Of a stretch of DNA of 64,000 bases, positions 17,305-25,308 are shown one piece after another. The stretch is from Lachnospiraceae bacterium (lineage in GTDB: Bacteria; Bacillota; Clostridia; Lachnospirales; Lachnospiraceae). Both the position numbers and the translations under genes were made by a program. A model generated the notes under the pieces. It did not search any database, was not told the origin of the DNA, and saw only the letters and a list, made by a program, of their open reading frames with translations. The stretch is taken from positions 62,001 through 126,000 of the forward strand of contig JAFXQK010000078.1 in NCBI GenBank assembly GCA_017527205.1, read 5' to 3'. Position 1 is the first letter of the stretch, and each line of letters starts with the position of its first letter.

Positions 17305-18111
17305 TTATGCTTCCTTTATAGCATCCTTCATGCTCTTGACATAGTTGTACAGATCCTCCGCTGCATTCGCTCCCTTCGCGGCAATGATCTTTACGATGGC
17401 GCTTCCGACAATGCTGCCGTCAGAGATTTCCGCCATTTTCTTCGCCTGCTCGGGAGTACTGATACCAAAGCCAATGGCACAGGGAACGTCCGTCACCTCG
17501 CGGATGCTTTCCACGATGGATTTGAGGTCGGTCTTAATCTCGCTCCTAACGCCGGTAACGCCCATGGAGCTTACGACATAGATGAAGCCCTTCGCTTCCT
17601 TTGCCGTCGTCTGAATGCGCGCCTCGGAGGTCGGTGCGATCATGGAAATCACTGCAACGCCATGCGCACTTGCGGGTTCTTCCATCTCCGCCTTCTCTTC
17701 ATAGGGAAGATCAGGGATGATGATGCCATCCACGCCAAGCTCCTCACATCTTGTAAAGAAACGGTCATAACCATAGTGGAATACGGGATTGCAATAGGTC
17801 ATGAAGCACAGCGGAATCTGGCTCACCTCACGGATGCGGCGCACAATTTCAAACGCACCATCCGTCGTCATGCCACCCTTTAATGCACGAATGTTGGCAT
17901 CCTGGATGACAACGCCCTCTGCAGTGGGATCGGAAAAGGGAATGCCGATCTCAACAAGGTCTGCGCCTGCTCTCTCCATCTCCAACACATATTTCACGGT
18001 GCTGTCCGCATCAGGATCACCCGCAGTCAGGAAAGCGATGAACGCCTTGCCGTTATGATTCATAAACGCCTTGTGAATCTTATTATTTTTAAATTTGTTA
18101 TCTGTCTGCAT
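17305..18111 (-). CDS. trpA: Tryptophan synthase alpha subunit
   Basis: Cleaves indole-3-glycerol phosphate to indole and glyceraldehyde-3-phosphate; the indole is channelled to TrpB. A 268-residue TIM barrel with catalytic E54 and D61 in LVEIGIPFSDP and the phosphate-binding GFGIS loop. The usual LADGPTIQ after the catalytic Asp reads TAEGVVIQ. The ATG at 18111 follows TTGGAGG; the 24 codons upstream are not needed. Last gene of the operon, 93 nt after trpB. Confidence 0.95.
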   Translation of the reverse strand: MQTDNKFKNNKIHKAFMNHNGKAFIAFLTAGDPDADSTVKYVLEMERAGADLVEIGIPFSDPTAEGVVIQDANIRALKGGMTTDGAFEIVRRIREVSQIPLCFMTYCNPVFHYGYDRFFTRCEELGVDGIIIPDLPYEEKAEMEEPASAHGVAVISMIAPTSEARIQTTAKEAKGFIYVVSSMGVTGVRSEIKTDLKSIVESIREVTDVPCAIGFGISTPEQAKKMAEISDGSIVGSAIVKIIAAKGANAAEDLYNYVKSMKDAIKEA

Positions 18112-18204
18112 GTTTGTTTTCCTCCAAACCATCCAAAGCTCTGTACCCTCGCCCACTGATACCATTACATATGCGAGGCACATGACTTTTTGTTCTCTTT
18201 TTAC

Positions 18205-19389
18205 TTAGTCATGAATGTCTACGCCACGGTATCTTGCAATCGCTGCCACATCCTTGTCTCCTCTGCCGGAGATGTTGATGATGATACTCTCATCCTTGCC
18301 AAAGTCCTTCGCGATCTTGAGCGCATGTGCCACGGCATGAGCGCTTTCAATGGCGCAAATGATGCCTTCCGTGCGTGCCAAATACTCAAAGGCATCCACC
18401 GCCTCATCATCCGTTACGGGTACGTACTGTGCACGCCCAATGTCATGCAGATATGCGTGTTCCGGTCCGATCCCGGGATAATCCAGTCCCGCGGAAATGG
18501 AGTACACGGGTGCAATCTGACCATACTCGTCCTGACAGAAATAGGACTTCATGCCATGGAAAATACCAAGACTACCAGTTGCGATGGTTGCTGCAGTCAG
18601 CGCCGTATCTACGCCCTTTCCTGCCGCCTCACAGCCGATGAGCTTGACCTCCTTATCCTCAATGAAGTTATAGAATGCGCCCATGGCATTGCTTCCGCCG
18701 CCCACGCAGGCGATGACTGCTGCCGGAAGCTTTCCCTCAGCCTTTAGAATCTGTTCCTTCATCTCCTTGCTGATGACACTTTGGAAATCACGCACAATCA
18801 TGGGGAAGGGATGCGGTCCCATGACAGAGCCAAGGCAATAATGCGTATCATTCACGCGGTTTGTCCACTCTCGCATCGTCTCATTCACGGCATCCTTCAA
18901 GGTCATCGTACCGCTGGTCACGGGATGCACCTTCGCACCAAGAAGCTCCATGCGATATACGTTCAGGGCCTGACGATCCGTATCCTCCTTGCCCATGAAG
19001 ATCTCACACTCCATGCCCAGCAGTGCTGCTGCCGTCGCCGTTGCAACGCCATGCTGTCCGGCACCCGTCTCCGCAATCAATCTTGTCTTTCCCATCTTCT
19101 TTGCAAGCAGCGCCTGACCAAGCACGTTGTTGATCTTATGAGAACCCGTATGATTTAAGTCCTCACGCTTTAGGTAAATCTTCGCACCGCCAAGATCCTT
19201 AGTCATCTTGTCCGCATAGTACAAAAGGGAAGGTCTTCCTGCATATTCATTAAAAAGCTTTTGCAGCTCCGCATTGAACTCCGGATCCTTCTTATAATGC
19301 TCATACGCCTCTTCCAGACGGATCAATTCATTCATCAAAGTCTCCGAAATGTACTGACCGCCATGAATTCCATATCTGCCCTTACTCAT
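18205..19389 (-). CDS. trpB: Tryptophan synthase beta subunit
   Basis: PLP-dependent condensation of indole with serine to tryptophan. 394 residues, with the cofactor lysine K85 in HTGSHKINN, the carboxylate loop ETGAGQHG and the phosphate cup [10 protein letters not shown]. It is the TrpB1 type that pairs with TrpA. Ribosome site AAGGAAAT. It is preceded by a 15-nt tandem repeat between trpF and trpB. Confidence 0.96.
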   Translation of the reverse strand: MSKGRYGIHGGQYISETLMNELIRLEEAYEHYKKDPEFNAELQKLFNEYAGRPSLLYYADKMTKDLGGAKIYLKREDLNHTGSHKINNVLGQALLAKKMGKTRLIAETGAGQHGVATATAAALLGMECEIFMGKEDTDRQALNVYRMELLGAKVHPVTSGTMTLKDAVNETMREWTNRVNDTHYCLGSVMGPHPFPMIVRDFQSVISKEMKEQILKAEGKLPAAVIACVGGGSNAMGAFYNFIEDKEVKLIGCEAAGKGVDTALTAATIATGSLGIFHGMKSYFCQDEYGQIAPVYSISAGLDYPGIGPEHAYLHDIGRAQYVPVTDDEAVDAFEYLARTEGIICAIESAHAVAHALKIAKDFGKDESIIINISGRGDKDVAAIARYRGVDIHD

Positions 19390-19415
19390 CTCTTATTTCC
19401 TTTCTTGCTTGGTTC

Positions 19416-19492
19416 TATACTACTTAATTTTATACTACTTAATTTTTTATACTACTTAGCTTTATACTGCTTAGCTACATATTGCTTAGCTA
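19416..19492 (-). repeat. Tandem repeat between trpF and trpB
   Basis: Five imperfect copies of a TATACTACTTAGCTT-like unit begin near 19416, 19431, 19449, 19463 and 19478, spaced 14-18 nt. It fills over half of the 142-nt gap. Origin by replication slippage is likely; it could set spacing or lower translation of trpB. Confidence 0.8.
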
Positions 19493-19531
19493 CAATTTTG
19501 AAGGTTATTCCTTTTTTTGTTGCTTTTAGGA

Positions 19532-20287
19532 TTACTTTGGCTCTCGCGCATAGTTTCTTGCTATAGAAACTGCAAGCTTCATCTTATCTAGATCCTTCAC
19601 ACCGTCTGTCTCAACACTGCTACTTAAGTCGACGGCGTAAGGACTCAATGATTCGTAAGCCTCATCTATGTTCTCTGCGCTGATCCCTCCAGCAAGGAAA
19701 AACTCCTTCGGAAGCGTTCCGCCATAATCTGCCAGCACCTCCGTCAGCACGCTCCAATCAAAGGTTTTTCCTGTTCCCGTACCACTGTCAAAAAGCAGGT
19801 AATCCGCTGCTGAATCCAACCACGCTTCCACGGAGTATCGATTCATCATTTTCGCTCTGTTTTGCTCCTCAGCCAGCGCATTCCTTTGTTCCTCGGTCTG
19901 CATGGCCTTTCGTTTCTCAGTCTGCATGGCCTTTCGTTCCTCGGTCTGCATGTCGTCTGGTTTCACAAATCGAACTACCTTGATGACTGGTTTCCCTGTC
20001 GCTGCCTTGATATATACAATGTCTTCTTCGCTCTCCTGCCCATGAAGCTGCGCCATGTCAATGATGCCTTCCTCAAGGAATTCCACAATTCTGTCTACCG
20101 GTTCATTGACAAACACGCCAACTGCCTTGATATTAGGATCCAGCCTGTTTTTGAACTCTCTAGCCGTGTCCATCGTGATGCTCCTGCGAAATCCTTGCGT
20201 CAGGATAAACCCGACATAATCCGGCTGCGCCTCATTAGCATAGAAAATGTCCTCCAGCCTTCTTAGACCGCATATTTTTATTTTCAT
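19532..20287 (-). CDS. trpF: Phosphoribosylanthranilate isomerase with an internal repeat insertion
   Basis: Amadori rearrangement of phosphoribosylanthranilate. The core is intact: catalytic Cys in MKIKICGLRR, the catalytic Asp in LLFDSGTGTGKTFDW, and the phosphate loops FFLAGGIS and DLSSSVETDGVKD. At 251 residues it is about 40 longer than usual. The excess lies at residues 111-150 and is a threefold repeat of MQTEERKA followed by more charged residues. The ATG at 20287 matches the family N-terminus; a TTG three codons earlier is an alternative. It starts 27 nt after trpC. Confidence 0.92.
   Translation of the reverse strand: MKIKICGLRRLEDIFYANEAQPDYVGFILTQGFRRSITMDTAREFKNRLDPNIKAVGVFVNEPVDRIVEFLEEGIIDMAQLHGQESEEDIVYIKAATGKPVIKVVRFVKPDDMQTEERKAMQTEKRKAMQTEEQRNALAEEQNRAKMMNRYSVEAWLDSAADYLLFDSGTGTGKTFDWSVLTEVLADYGGTLPKEFFLAGGISAENIDEAYESLSPYAVDLSSSVETDGVKDLDKMKLAVSIARNYAREPK
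19880..19951 (-). repeat. 24-bp tandem repeat inside trpF
   Basis: Three near-identical 24-bp units, in frame, encode MQTEERKA, MQTEKRKA and MQTEEQRN. The unit length is a multiple of three, so copy changes keep the frame. Confidence 0.88.
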
Positions 20288-20314
20288 ATCTTCCAACTTC
20301 TTTCCTGTCGAGAT

Positions 20315-21121
20315 TTAGCTGCGTCCGGCAAGTTCATCCAGCATTTTCTTTTTATCAGGGCTTCGCATCAGTGTCTCTCCGATCAGAACTGCGTTCACGC
20401 CGCCCAGCTCCAGTCTTGCAATGTCCGCGCGTGTCTTCATGCCACTCTCTGACACAAACAGGCGATCCCTCGGAACCAACTCACGAAGTCTGACGGAGTT
20501 TTGTAGATCTACCGTAAAATCCTTTAGATTTCGATTGTTGACGCCAATGATCCTCGCACCGGACCGAAGTGCCATCTCAACCTCCTGCTCGTCATGCGTC
20601 TCTACCAGCGCTGCAAGTCCAAGCTCCTTTGCAAGTCCAAGATACTCGGAGAGCTCCATGTTCGAGAGTAGTGCACAGATGAGAAGCACTGCGTTCGCGC
20701 CCATCTCCTTTGCCTGATACAGCATGTAGGCATCCACCGTAAAGTCCTTGCGCAAAATCGGGATGCTGACCTCATGGCGAATCTCCCGAAGGTAGTCATC
20801 GCTCCCTTGAAAATAAAACGGCTCCGTCAGAATCGACATGGCACTTGCGCCCGCCTTCTCATACTCCTTTGCAATCTCCAAATACGGAAATTCCTTTGCG
20901 ATAAGGCCCTTCGACGGTGACGCCTTCTTTACCTCACAGATAAAGCTCATCCCCTCCTTCGCCAACGCCTCCTCAAAGACTATGTCGCCACACTTCTTCT
21001 CTTCCTTCTCCTTCGCCAGAAACTCTCGCACAGCAGCCTTTAACTCCTGCTCCGATACATGCCTCTTTTGTACTTCAATTCTCTCTCTCGTCTTCCCCGC
21101 TATTTCATCTAATATCGTCAT
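20315..21121 (-). CDS. trpC: Indole-3-glycerol phosphate synthase
   Basis: Ring closure of CdRP to indole-3-glycerol phosphate. A 268-residue TIM barrel with CEVKKASPSKG (catalytic lysine and phosphate contacts), LRKDFTVD, NNRNLKDF and VSESGM. It is monofunctional, since trpF is separate. The ATG at 21121 follows AAAGGGA. It lies 147 nt beyond element R3 and upstream of trpF. Confidence 0.95.
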   Translation of the reverse strand: MTILDEIAGKTRERIEVQKRHVSEQELKAAVREFLAKEKEEKKCGDIVFEEALAKEGMSFICEVKKASPSKGLIAKEFPYLEIAKEYEKAGASAMSILTEPFYFQGSDDYLREIRHEVSIPILRKDFTVDAYMLYQAKEMGANAVLLICALLSNMELSEYLGLAKELGLAALVETHDEQEVEMALRSGARIIGVNNRNLKDFTVDLQNSVRLRELVPRDRLFVSESGMKTRADIARLELGGVNAVLIGETLMRSPDKKKMLDELAGRS

Positions 21122-21267
21122 AGTCTTATTTCCCTTTAGTCGTATACTCACTCTTGCTCTTATTACTTACTTTTATTTTCTGTACTTATCGACTATGTTT
21201 ACCCTTCAATTTCGCCCGCATATTTGTTGCCTTGATAACCCATTCCATACCATAATCTTTCGACAAC

Positions 21268-21440
21268 CTCGAGGGGAAGGACCAGATTCATCCTTCTCAG
21301 GTATGTGTGCCAAGCGTCGGTACTAAGGTGCTACCTAAGCCGAAGGAGGGACCCACGAAGTGGGAAGATGCCTTCTGCGCTTGTCGCTGCACCCATAGCG
21401 CGAGCGTGCCTGAAAGGACAATCTGGCCCAGCCCTCGAAG
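21268..21440 (-). repeat. Operonic palindromic element, copy R3 (trpGD/trpC), long variant
   Basis: A 173-nt copy, 12 nt after the trpGD stop. It keeps the invariant ACCCATAGCGCGAG strand, the GTGC/GCAC and CAGG/CCTG stems, and a variable stem CCAGATT with AATCTGG. The head hairpin is replaced by a longer, different sequence. Flanking arms 21226-21235 and 21464-21473 are complementary over 10 nt, and the second lies in the last codons of trpD. Confidence 0.88.
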
Positions 21441-21452
21441 TTTCTAAAGCAC

Positions 21453-23078
21453 TTACTTATTTGTCAAGGCAACGAACTCCTCCATCTTCTTGTAGGCATT
21501 GCCGCCGTCAATGGTCTGCGCCGCAAGCTGTACGCCTTCCTTGATGGAATCAGCCTTTCCTGCCACGTATAATGCAGCACCGGCATTCATGAGCACTGCC
21601 GTTCTCTTGCCGCCCTTTTCCTCACCGCAAAGAACTGCCTTTGTGATCTCCGCATTCTCCGCAGGTGTTCCGCCGAGTAAATCCTTTTGTCCGCAATGCT
21701 CTAATCCCATATCCTCCGGCGTAATCACGTACTTCTTAAACGTGCCATGATCAATCTCACAAATTGCCGTCTCACCCACTGCGGAAATCTCATCCAGCTT
21801 TTCCCTGCCAAATACTACCAGTCCTCTCTGGATTCCAAGGTTGGAAAGCACCCTGGCCAGGGGCTCTAACAGGCTTTCATCATATACGCCAAGAACAATC
21901 ATGGACGGACAAGCAGGATTGGTCAGAGGTCCTAAAATATTGAAGATCGTGCGGATTCCAAGCTCCTTACGGATGGGTCCGACATACTTCATGGCACTGT
22001 GATATTTCTGTGCAAACAGGAAGCAAATGCCTGCCTCATTCAGTACCTCAATGCTCTTTTCCGGCTCAATCGTAATATTGGCACCGAGTGCCTCCAGACA
22101 ATCTGCAGCACCGGATTTTGAGCTTGCCGCACGGTTGCCGTGCTTTGTCACGGGTACGCCTGCTGCCGCAATGACCATGGCGGAGGTCGTCGAAATGTTA
22201 AAGGAATTTGCGTTGTCTCCGCCAGTTCCAACGATCTCCAGCGTAGGTCTGTCCGCATGAAGCTTTAAGCTGTGATCCCGCATGGCCTCCGCGCTTCCCG
22301 TGATCTCCTCAATGGTCTCGCCCTTCATGGAAAGTGCGGTCAGATATGCACTCTTTTGAACCTCGGAGGTATTGCCATCCATGATCTCATTCATCACGGC
22401 CTTCGCCATGTCATAACCGATATCCTCCTTTTTGCTTAGGAGAATGATTGCCTTCTTAATCATCTCAGCGGAAGGCTTCTTCTCAGGTTCAGGCTGGACA
22501 GGCGTCTCGGTTCCCTTACCAAGGAAATTTTCCAAAACGCGATTTCCTTCCGGAGTCAAAATGGATTCCGGATGAAACTGCAGACCGTAAACCGGAGCAC
22601 TCACGTGTTCAACTGCCATGATCTCGCCGTCTGCCGTGCGTGCCGTCACCTTAAGGCATTGCGGCAAAGTCTCCTCCTGCGCGGAAAGGGAATGATATCT
22701 TCCCACCGTCATCTCGTCATGCATGCCCTGAAAAAGCTTGCTTGAAACGTCGAGCTTCGCAACGCTCTGCTTACCATGCATCAGCTCCTTTGCATATGTA
22801 ATCTTCCCGCCAAATGCCTCACAAATGGCCTGATGTCCCAGGCAGATGCCAAGCATGGGAATTTTCCCTGCAAACGTCTTTACCACTTCCTCACAAATAC
22901 CCGCATCCGCAGGTCTTCCTGGGCCAGGCGACATGATGATATAATCTGGCGCAAGCTTTTCAATTTCCTCCACGGTCATCTCATCGTTTCTGATTACCTT
23001 TACGTTAGGTTCAATGGCACCGACCATCTGGTATACGTTATAAGAAAAACTGTCATAGTTATCAATCAATAAAATCAT
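21453..23078 (-). CDS. trpGD: TrpG-TrpD fusion: anthranilate synthase amidotransferase and anthranilate phosphoribosyltransferase
   Basis: Residues 1-190 are a class I glutamine amidotransferase (nucleophile C79 in GICLGH, His/Glu in LQFHPES) that feeds ammonia to TrpE. After a short linker with PVQPEPEKK, residues from about 206 form the phosphoribosyltransferase, with [14 protein letters not shown] and [12 protein letters not shown]. The 541-residue fusion is a known arrangement in enterics and many Clostridia. Start with AGGAGG, 83 nt after trpE. Confidence 0.95.
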   Translation of the reverse strand: MILLIDNYDSFSYNVYQMVGAIEPNVKVIRNDEMTVEEIEKLAPDYIIMSPGPGRPADAGICEEVVKTFAGKIPMLGICLGHQAICEAFGGKITYAKELMHGKQSVAKLDVSSKLFQGMHDEMTVGRYHSLSAQEETLPQCLKVTARTADGEIMAVEHVSAPVYGLQFHPESILTPEGNRVLENFLGKGTETPVQPEPEKKPSAEMIKKAIILLSKKEDIGYDMAKAVMNEIMDGNTSEVQKSAYLTALSMKGETIEEITGSAEAMRDHSLKLHADRPTLEIVGTGGDNANSFNISTTSAMVIAAAGVPVTKHGNRAASSKSGAADCLEALGANITIEPEKSIEVLNEAGICFLFAQKYHSAMKYVGPIRKELGIRTIFNILGPLTNPACPSMIVLGVYDESLLEPLARVLSNLGIQRGLVVFGREKLDEISAVGETAICEIDHGTFKKYVITPEDMGLEHCGQKDLLGGTPAENAEITKAVLCGEEKGGKRTAVLMNAGAALYVAGKADSIKEGVQLAAQTIDGGNAYKKMEEFVALTNK

Positions 23079-23161
23079 TTTGCACCTCCTGCTTATGCTT
23101 GATCACCACGCCGGCACCACTGGCTCTGACGCTTTGATCCTCCAAGTTGTCTTCCCGCTTC

Positions 23162-24637
23162 TTACTCCATTCCATCGCTGGCTGCGATGAGTGCTTCCCT
23201 GACGGCCGCTGCCTTTTGCATGCACTCCTGATACTCTTTTTCCGGAACGCTGTCTGCAACAATTCCGGCACCGACGCGAATGAATACCTTACCATTCTTT
23301 GCAAAGGCCAAACGAATACCAATGCAGGTATCCAGATTTCCCGTAAAGGAAAGATATCCGATGGCGCCTCCATAGATACCGCGCTTGTTATTTTCCAGCT
23401 CGTTAATGATCTCACATGCACGAAGCTTCGGCGCACCCGAAAGCGTTCCTGCCGGCAAAATCGCGTCTACGCAATCCAGCGCATCCTTTCCCTCTGCAAG
23501 TTGCCCACTGACGGTGGAACCAATATGCATCACGTGGGAGTATCTTTCAATTCCCATATGTTTCTCGACCTGTACCGTTCCAAGGCGGCTTACCTTGCCA
23601 ATGTCGTTTCTTCCCAGATCAACCAGCATATTGTGTTCTGCCTTTTCCTTCTCATCTGCCAGCAGTTCCTTTTCCAAGGCTGCATCCTCTTCCGGGGTTG
23701 CACCGCGTTTTCTTGTTCCTGCAAGCGGATAGGTAAATACTCTGTCGCCTTCGAGCTTTACCAATGTCTCAGGGCTTGCTCCCGTGAATTCTCCGTCCGC
23801 GCCAGAAAAATAAAACATGTACGGGGAAGGATTGTTCGTCCGAAGCACCCGATAGGCATCCAGAAGACTTCCTTCCATGTCAGCCTCCATGCGGTTGGAA
23901 AGAACCACCTGAAAGATGTCACCCTCCTTGATATAGTGCTTTCCCTTTTCCACCATCTCGCAGTACTGCGTTTCATCAAACAGAGAACGGAACCCGGAGG
24001 TAAGCTTTAGCCGGTCTTCCTTTGCTCTCTCCCCTGTTTCGATCAGGCGCTTTGTATTCTCTAACTCAAGCAATGCCTTATGATAATTGATTTCCAGGTC
24101 ATTCGTCTTGATGTTGGTGATCAGGATGATCTTCTGACGGAAATGATCAAATGCAATCACCTTGTGAAACAGCATCAAATTCACGTCGGAAAATCCCTCT
24201 TCGTCCTTCGCATCAAGCTTAAGGCTAGGCTCCGCATACTTGATGTAATCATAAGAAAAATATCCAACCAATCCTCCGGTAAAGCCAGGGAGCTCTGACA
24301 GCTGTGGGCTTGTATTATCCTTCATGATCTCACGGATGCAGGTCCTAACGTCCTTCGTCTCCTGCTGCGTCGTAAGAGATGTTTTGATCGTAGTCACGCC
24401 ATTTCTGCAGGAGAGCTCAAGCAGGGGATCATATCCCAAAAAGGAGTATCGGCTCCAACGCTTCTGGGAATCCGCACTCTCTAGCAGGTAGACATGGCGG
24501 CTGACCCTTTTTAAGATACGAAGAATCTCGATCGGCGTCTTCGCATCACCGTAGATTTCCGTAGCGAGAGGAATCACGCCGTAATTTCCTGACTCCGCAA
24601 GCCTCTTACATTCCTCTAATGTCTGATTCACCTTCAT
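23162..24637 (-). CDS. trpE: Anthranilate synthase component I
   Basis: Chorismate plus ammonia to anthranilate. 491 residues. The N-terminal LLES (51-54) is the tryptophan feedback element, so the enzyme should be allosterically inhibited by Trp. The C-terminal chorismate-binding core shows IKEGDIFQVVLSNR, TYPLAGTRKRG and AGTLSGAPK. The ATG at 24637 follows AAGGAGG. First gene of the trp operon, behind a T-box. Confidence 0.95.
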   Translation of the reverse strand: MKVNQTLEECKRLAESGNYGVIPLATEIYGDAKTPIEILRILKRVSRHVYLLESADSQKRWSRYSFLGYDPLLELSCRNGVTTIKTSLTTQQETKDVRTCIREIMKDNTSPQLSELPGFTGGLVGYFSYDYIKYAEPSLKLDAKDEEGFSDVNLMLFHKVIAFDHFRQKIILITNIKTNDLEINYHKALLELENTKRLIETGERAKEDRLKLTSGFRSLFDETQYCEMVEKGKHYIKEGDIFQVVLSNRMEADMEGSLLDAYRVLRTNNPSPYMFYFSGADGEFTGASPETLVKLEGDRVFTYPLAGTRKRGATPEEDAALEKELLADEKEKAEHNMLVDLGRNDIGKVSRLGTVQVEKHMGIERYSHVMHIGSTVSGQLAEGKDALDCVDAILPAGTLSGAPKLRACEIINELENNKRGIYGGAIGYLSFTGNLDTCIGIRLAFAKNGKVFIRVGAGIVADSVPEKEYQECMQKAAAVREALIAASDGME

Positions 24638-24726
24638 GTTGTAGCCTCCTTGATTTATATTTTTTTGTTTCACGTTCGTTCGGGCGAAAACAAATGTGCG
24701 TACTTAAGTTTCTCACTCATAAAAAC

Positions 24727-24822
24727 CATCTGCTTCGCAGATGTCGTCGCTTCGCGACTTCATGTTTTTATTTCGTTTACGCTCGGCAAGAAACAAATGC
24801 CCGCTTCGCGGTCGCTTGTTTC
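24727..24822 (-). promoter_or_regulatory. Three GAA-triloop hairpins between T-box and trpE
   Basis: On the minus strand CATCTGC-GAA-GCAGATG (24743-24727), GTCGC-GAA-GCGAC (24758-24746) and CCGC-GAA-GCGG (24811-24801). The last is nested in a GAAACAA/TTGTTTC stem (24790-24822). GCGAAGC is a known exceptionally stable mini-hairpin core in DNA. There is no gene here. Role unknown; a second layer of mRNA folding before trpE is possible. Confidence 0.7.
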
Positions 24823-24833
24823 TTTTTCCTCGC

Positions 24834-25167
24834 TAAAAAAAGTCCTTGACAATATCATCTAGATACTGTCAAGGACGGGTTATTTTTTCTCCCGCGGTGC
24901 CACCTTGATTCACTCCCTTTTCGGGTAGTGCTCTTGTCGGATACGAACATATCCTGTGCAATTTACGCATGCCTAACGTCGCCCCATACTCTGAAGTCTG
25001 CCTTCGCATTCCTCATTTCTAAGCGCCCTCCGTGGTCCATTTAACAGCCTGCATTTCCAACCTTTCTCAGCATCCGGTCTCTCTGTAAGCGCATCTACCG
25101 TTTTTATCTCCACTTCCTCGGTTTCGTCCGCTATTCAATTGTTGAAGATTTATTTCTTCCTCACTTG
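24834..25167 (-). ncRNA. T-box riboswitch (tRNA-Trp) controlling the trp operon
   Basis: The conserved T-box GGTGGCACCGCGG lies at 24905-24892. It is followed by a perfect terminator hairpin (24842-24876) with T7. In Stem I the specifier candidate is TGG (25039-25037) followed by A, matching Trp and the downstream genes. Uncharged tRNA-Trp should stabilise the antiterminator and allow trpE transcription. Confidence 0.92.
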
Positions 25168-25173
25168 AAAAGA

Positions 25174-25202
25174 ATCATAACTCTGTCACTTTAAATTGTC
25201 AA
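25174..25202 (-). promoter_or_regulatory. trp operon promoter
   Basis: TTGACA (25202-25197), 17-nt spacer, TATGAT (25179-25174). Upstream to about 25250 there are A/T-rich direct repeats of about 19 nt containing GGAAATNAAAAAAATATAT, which could act as an UP element. Confidence 0.85.
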
Positions 25203-25308
25203 TATATTTTTTTCATTTCCATATATTTTTTTTATTTCCATTTTTTTATCATCGTTCCTGTCACCTTAGGTTACTAATTGCGTCCCATGCGAGCATCCCC
25301 ACACCAAT

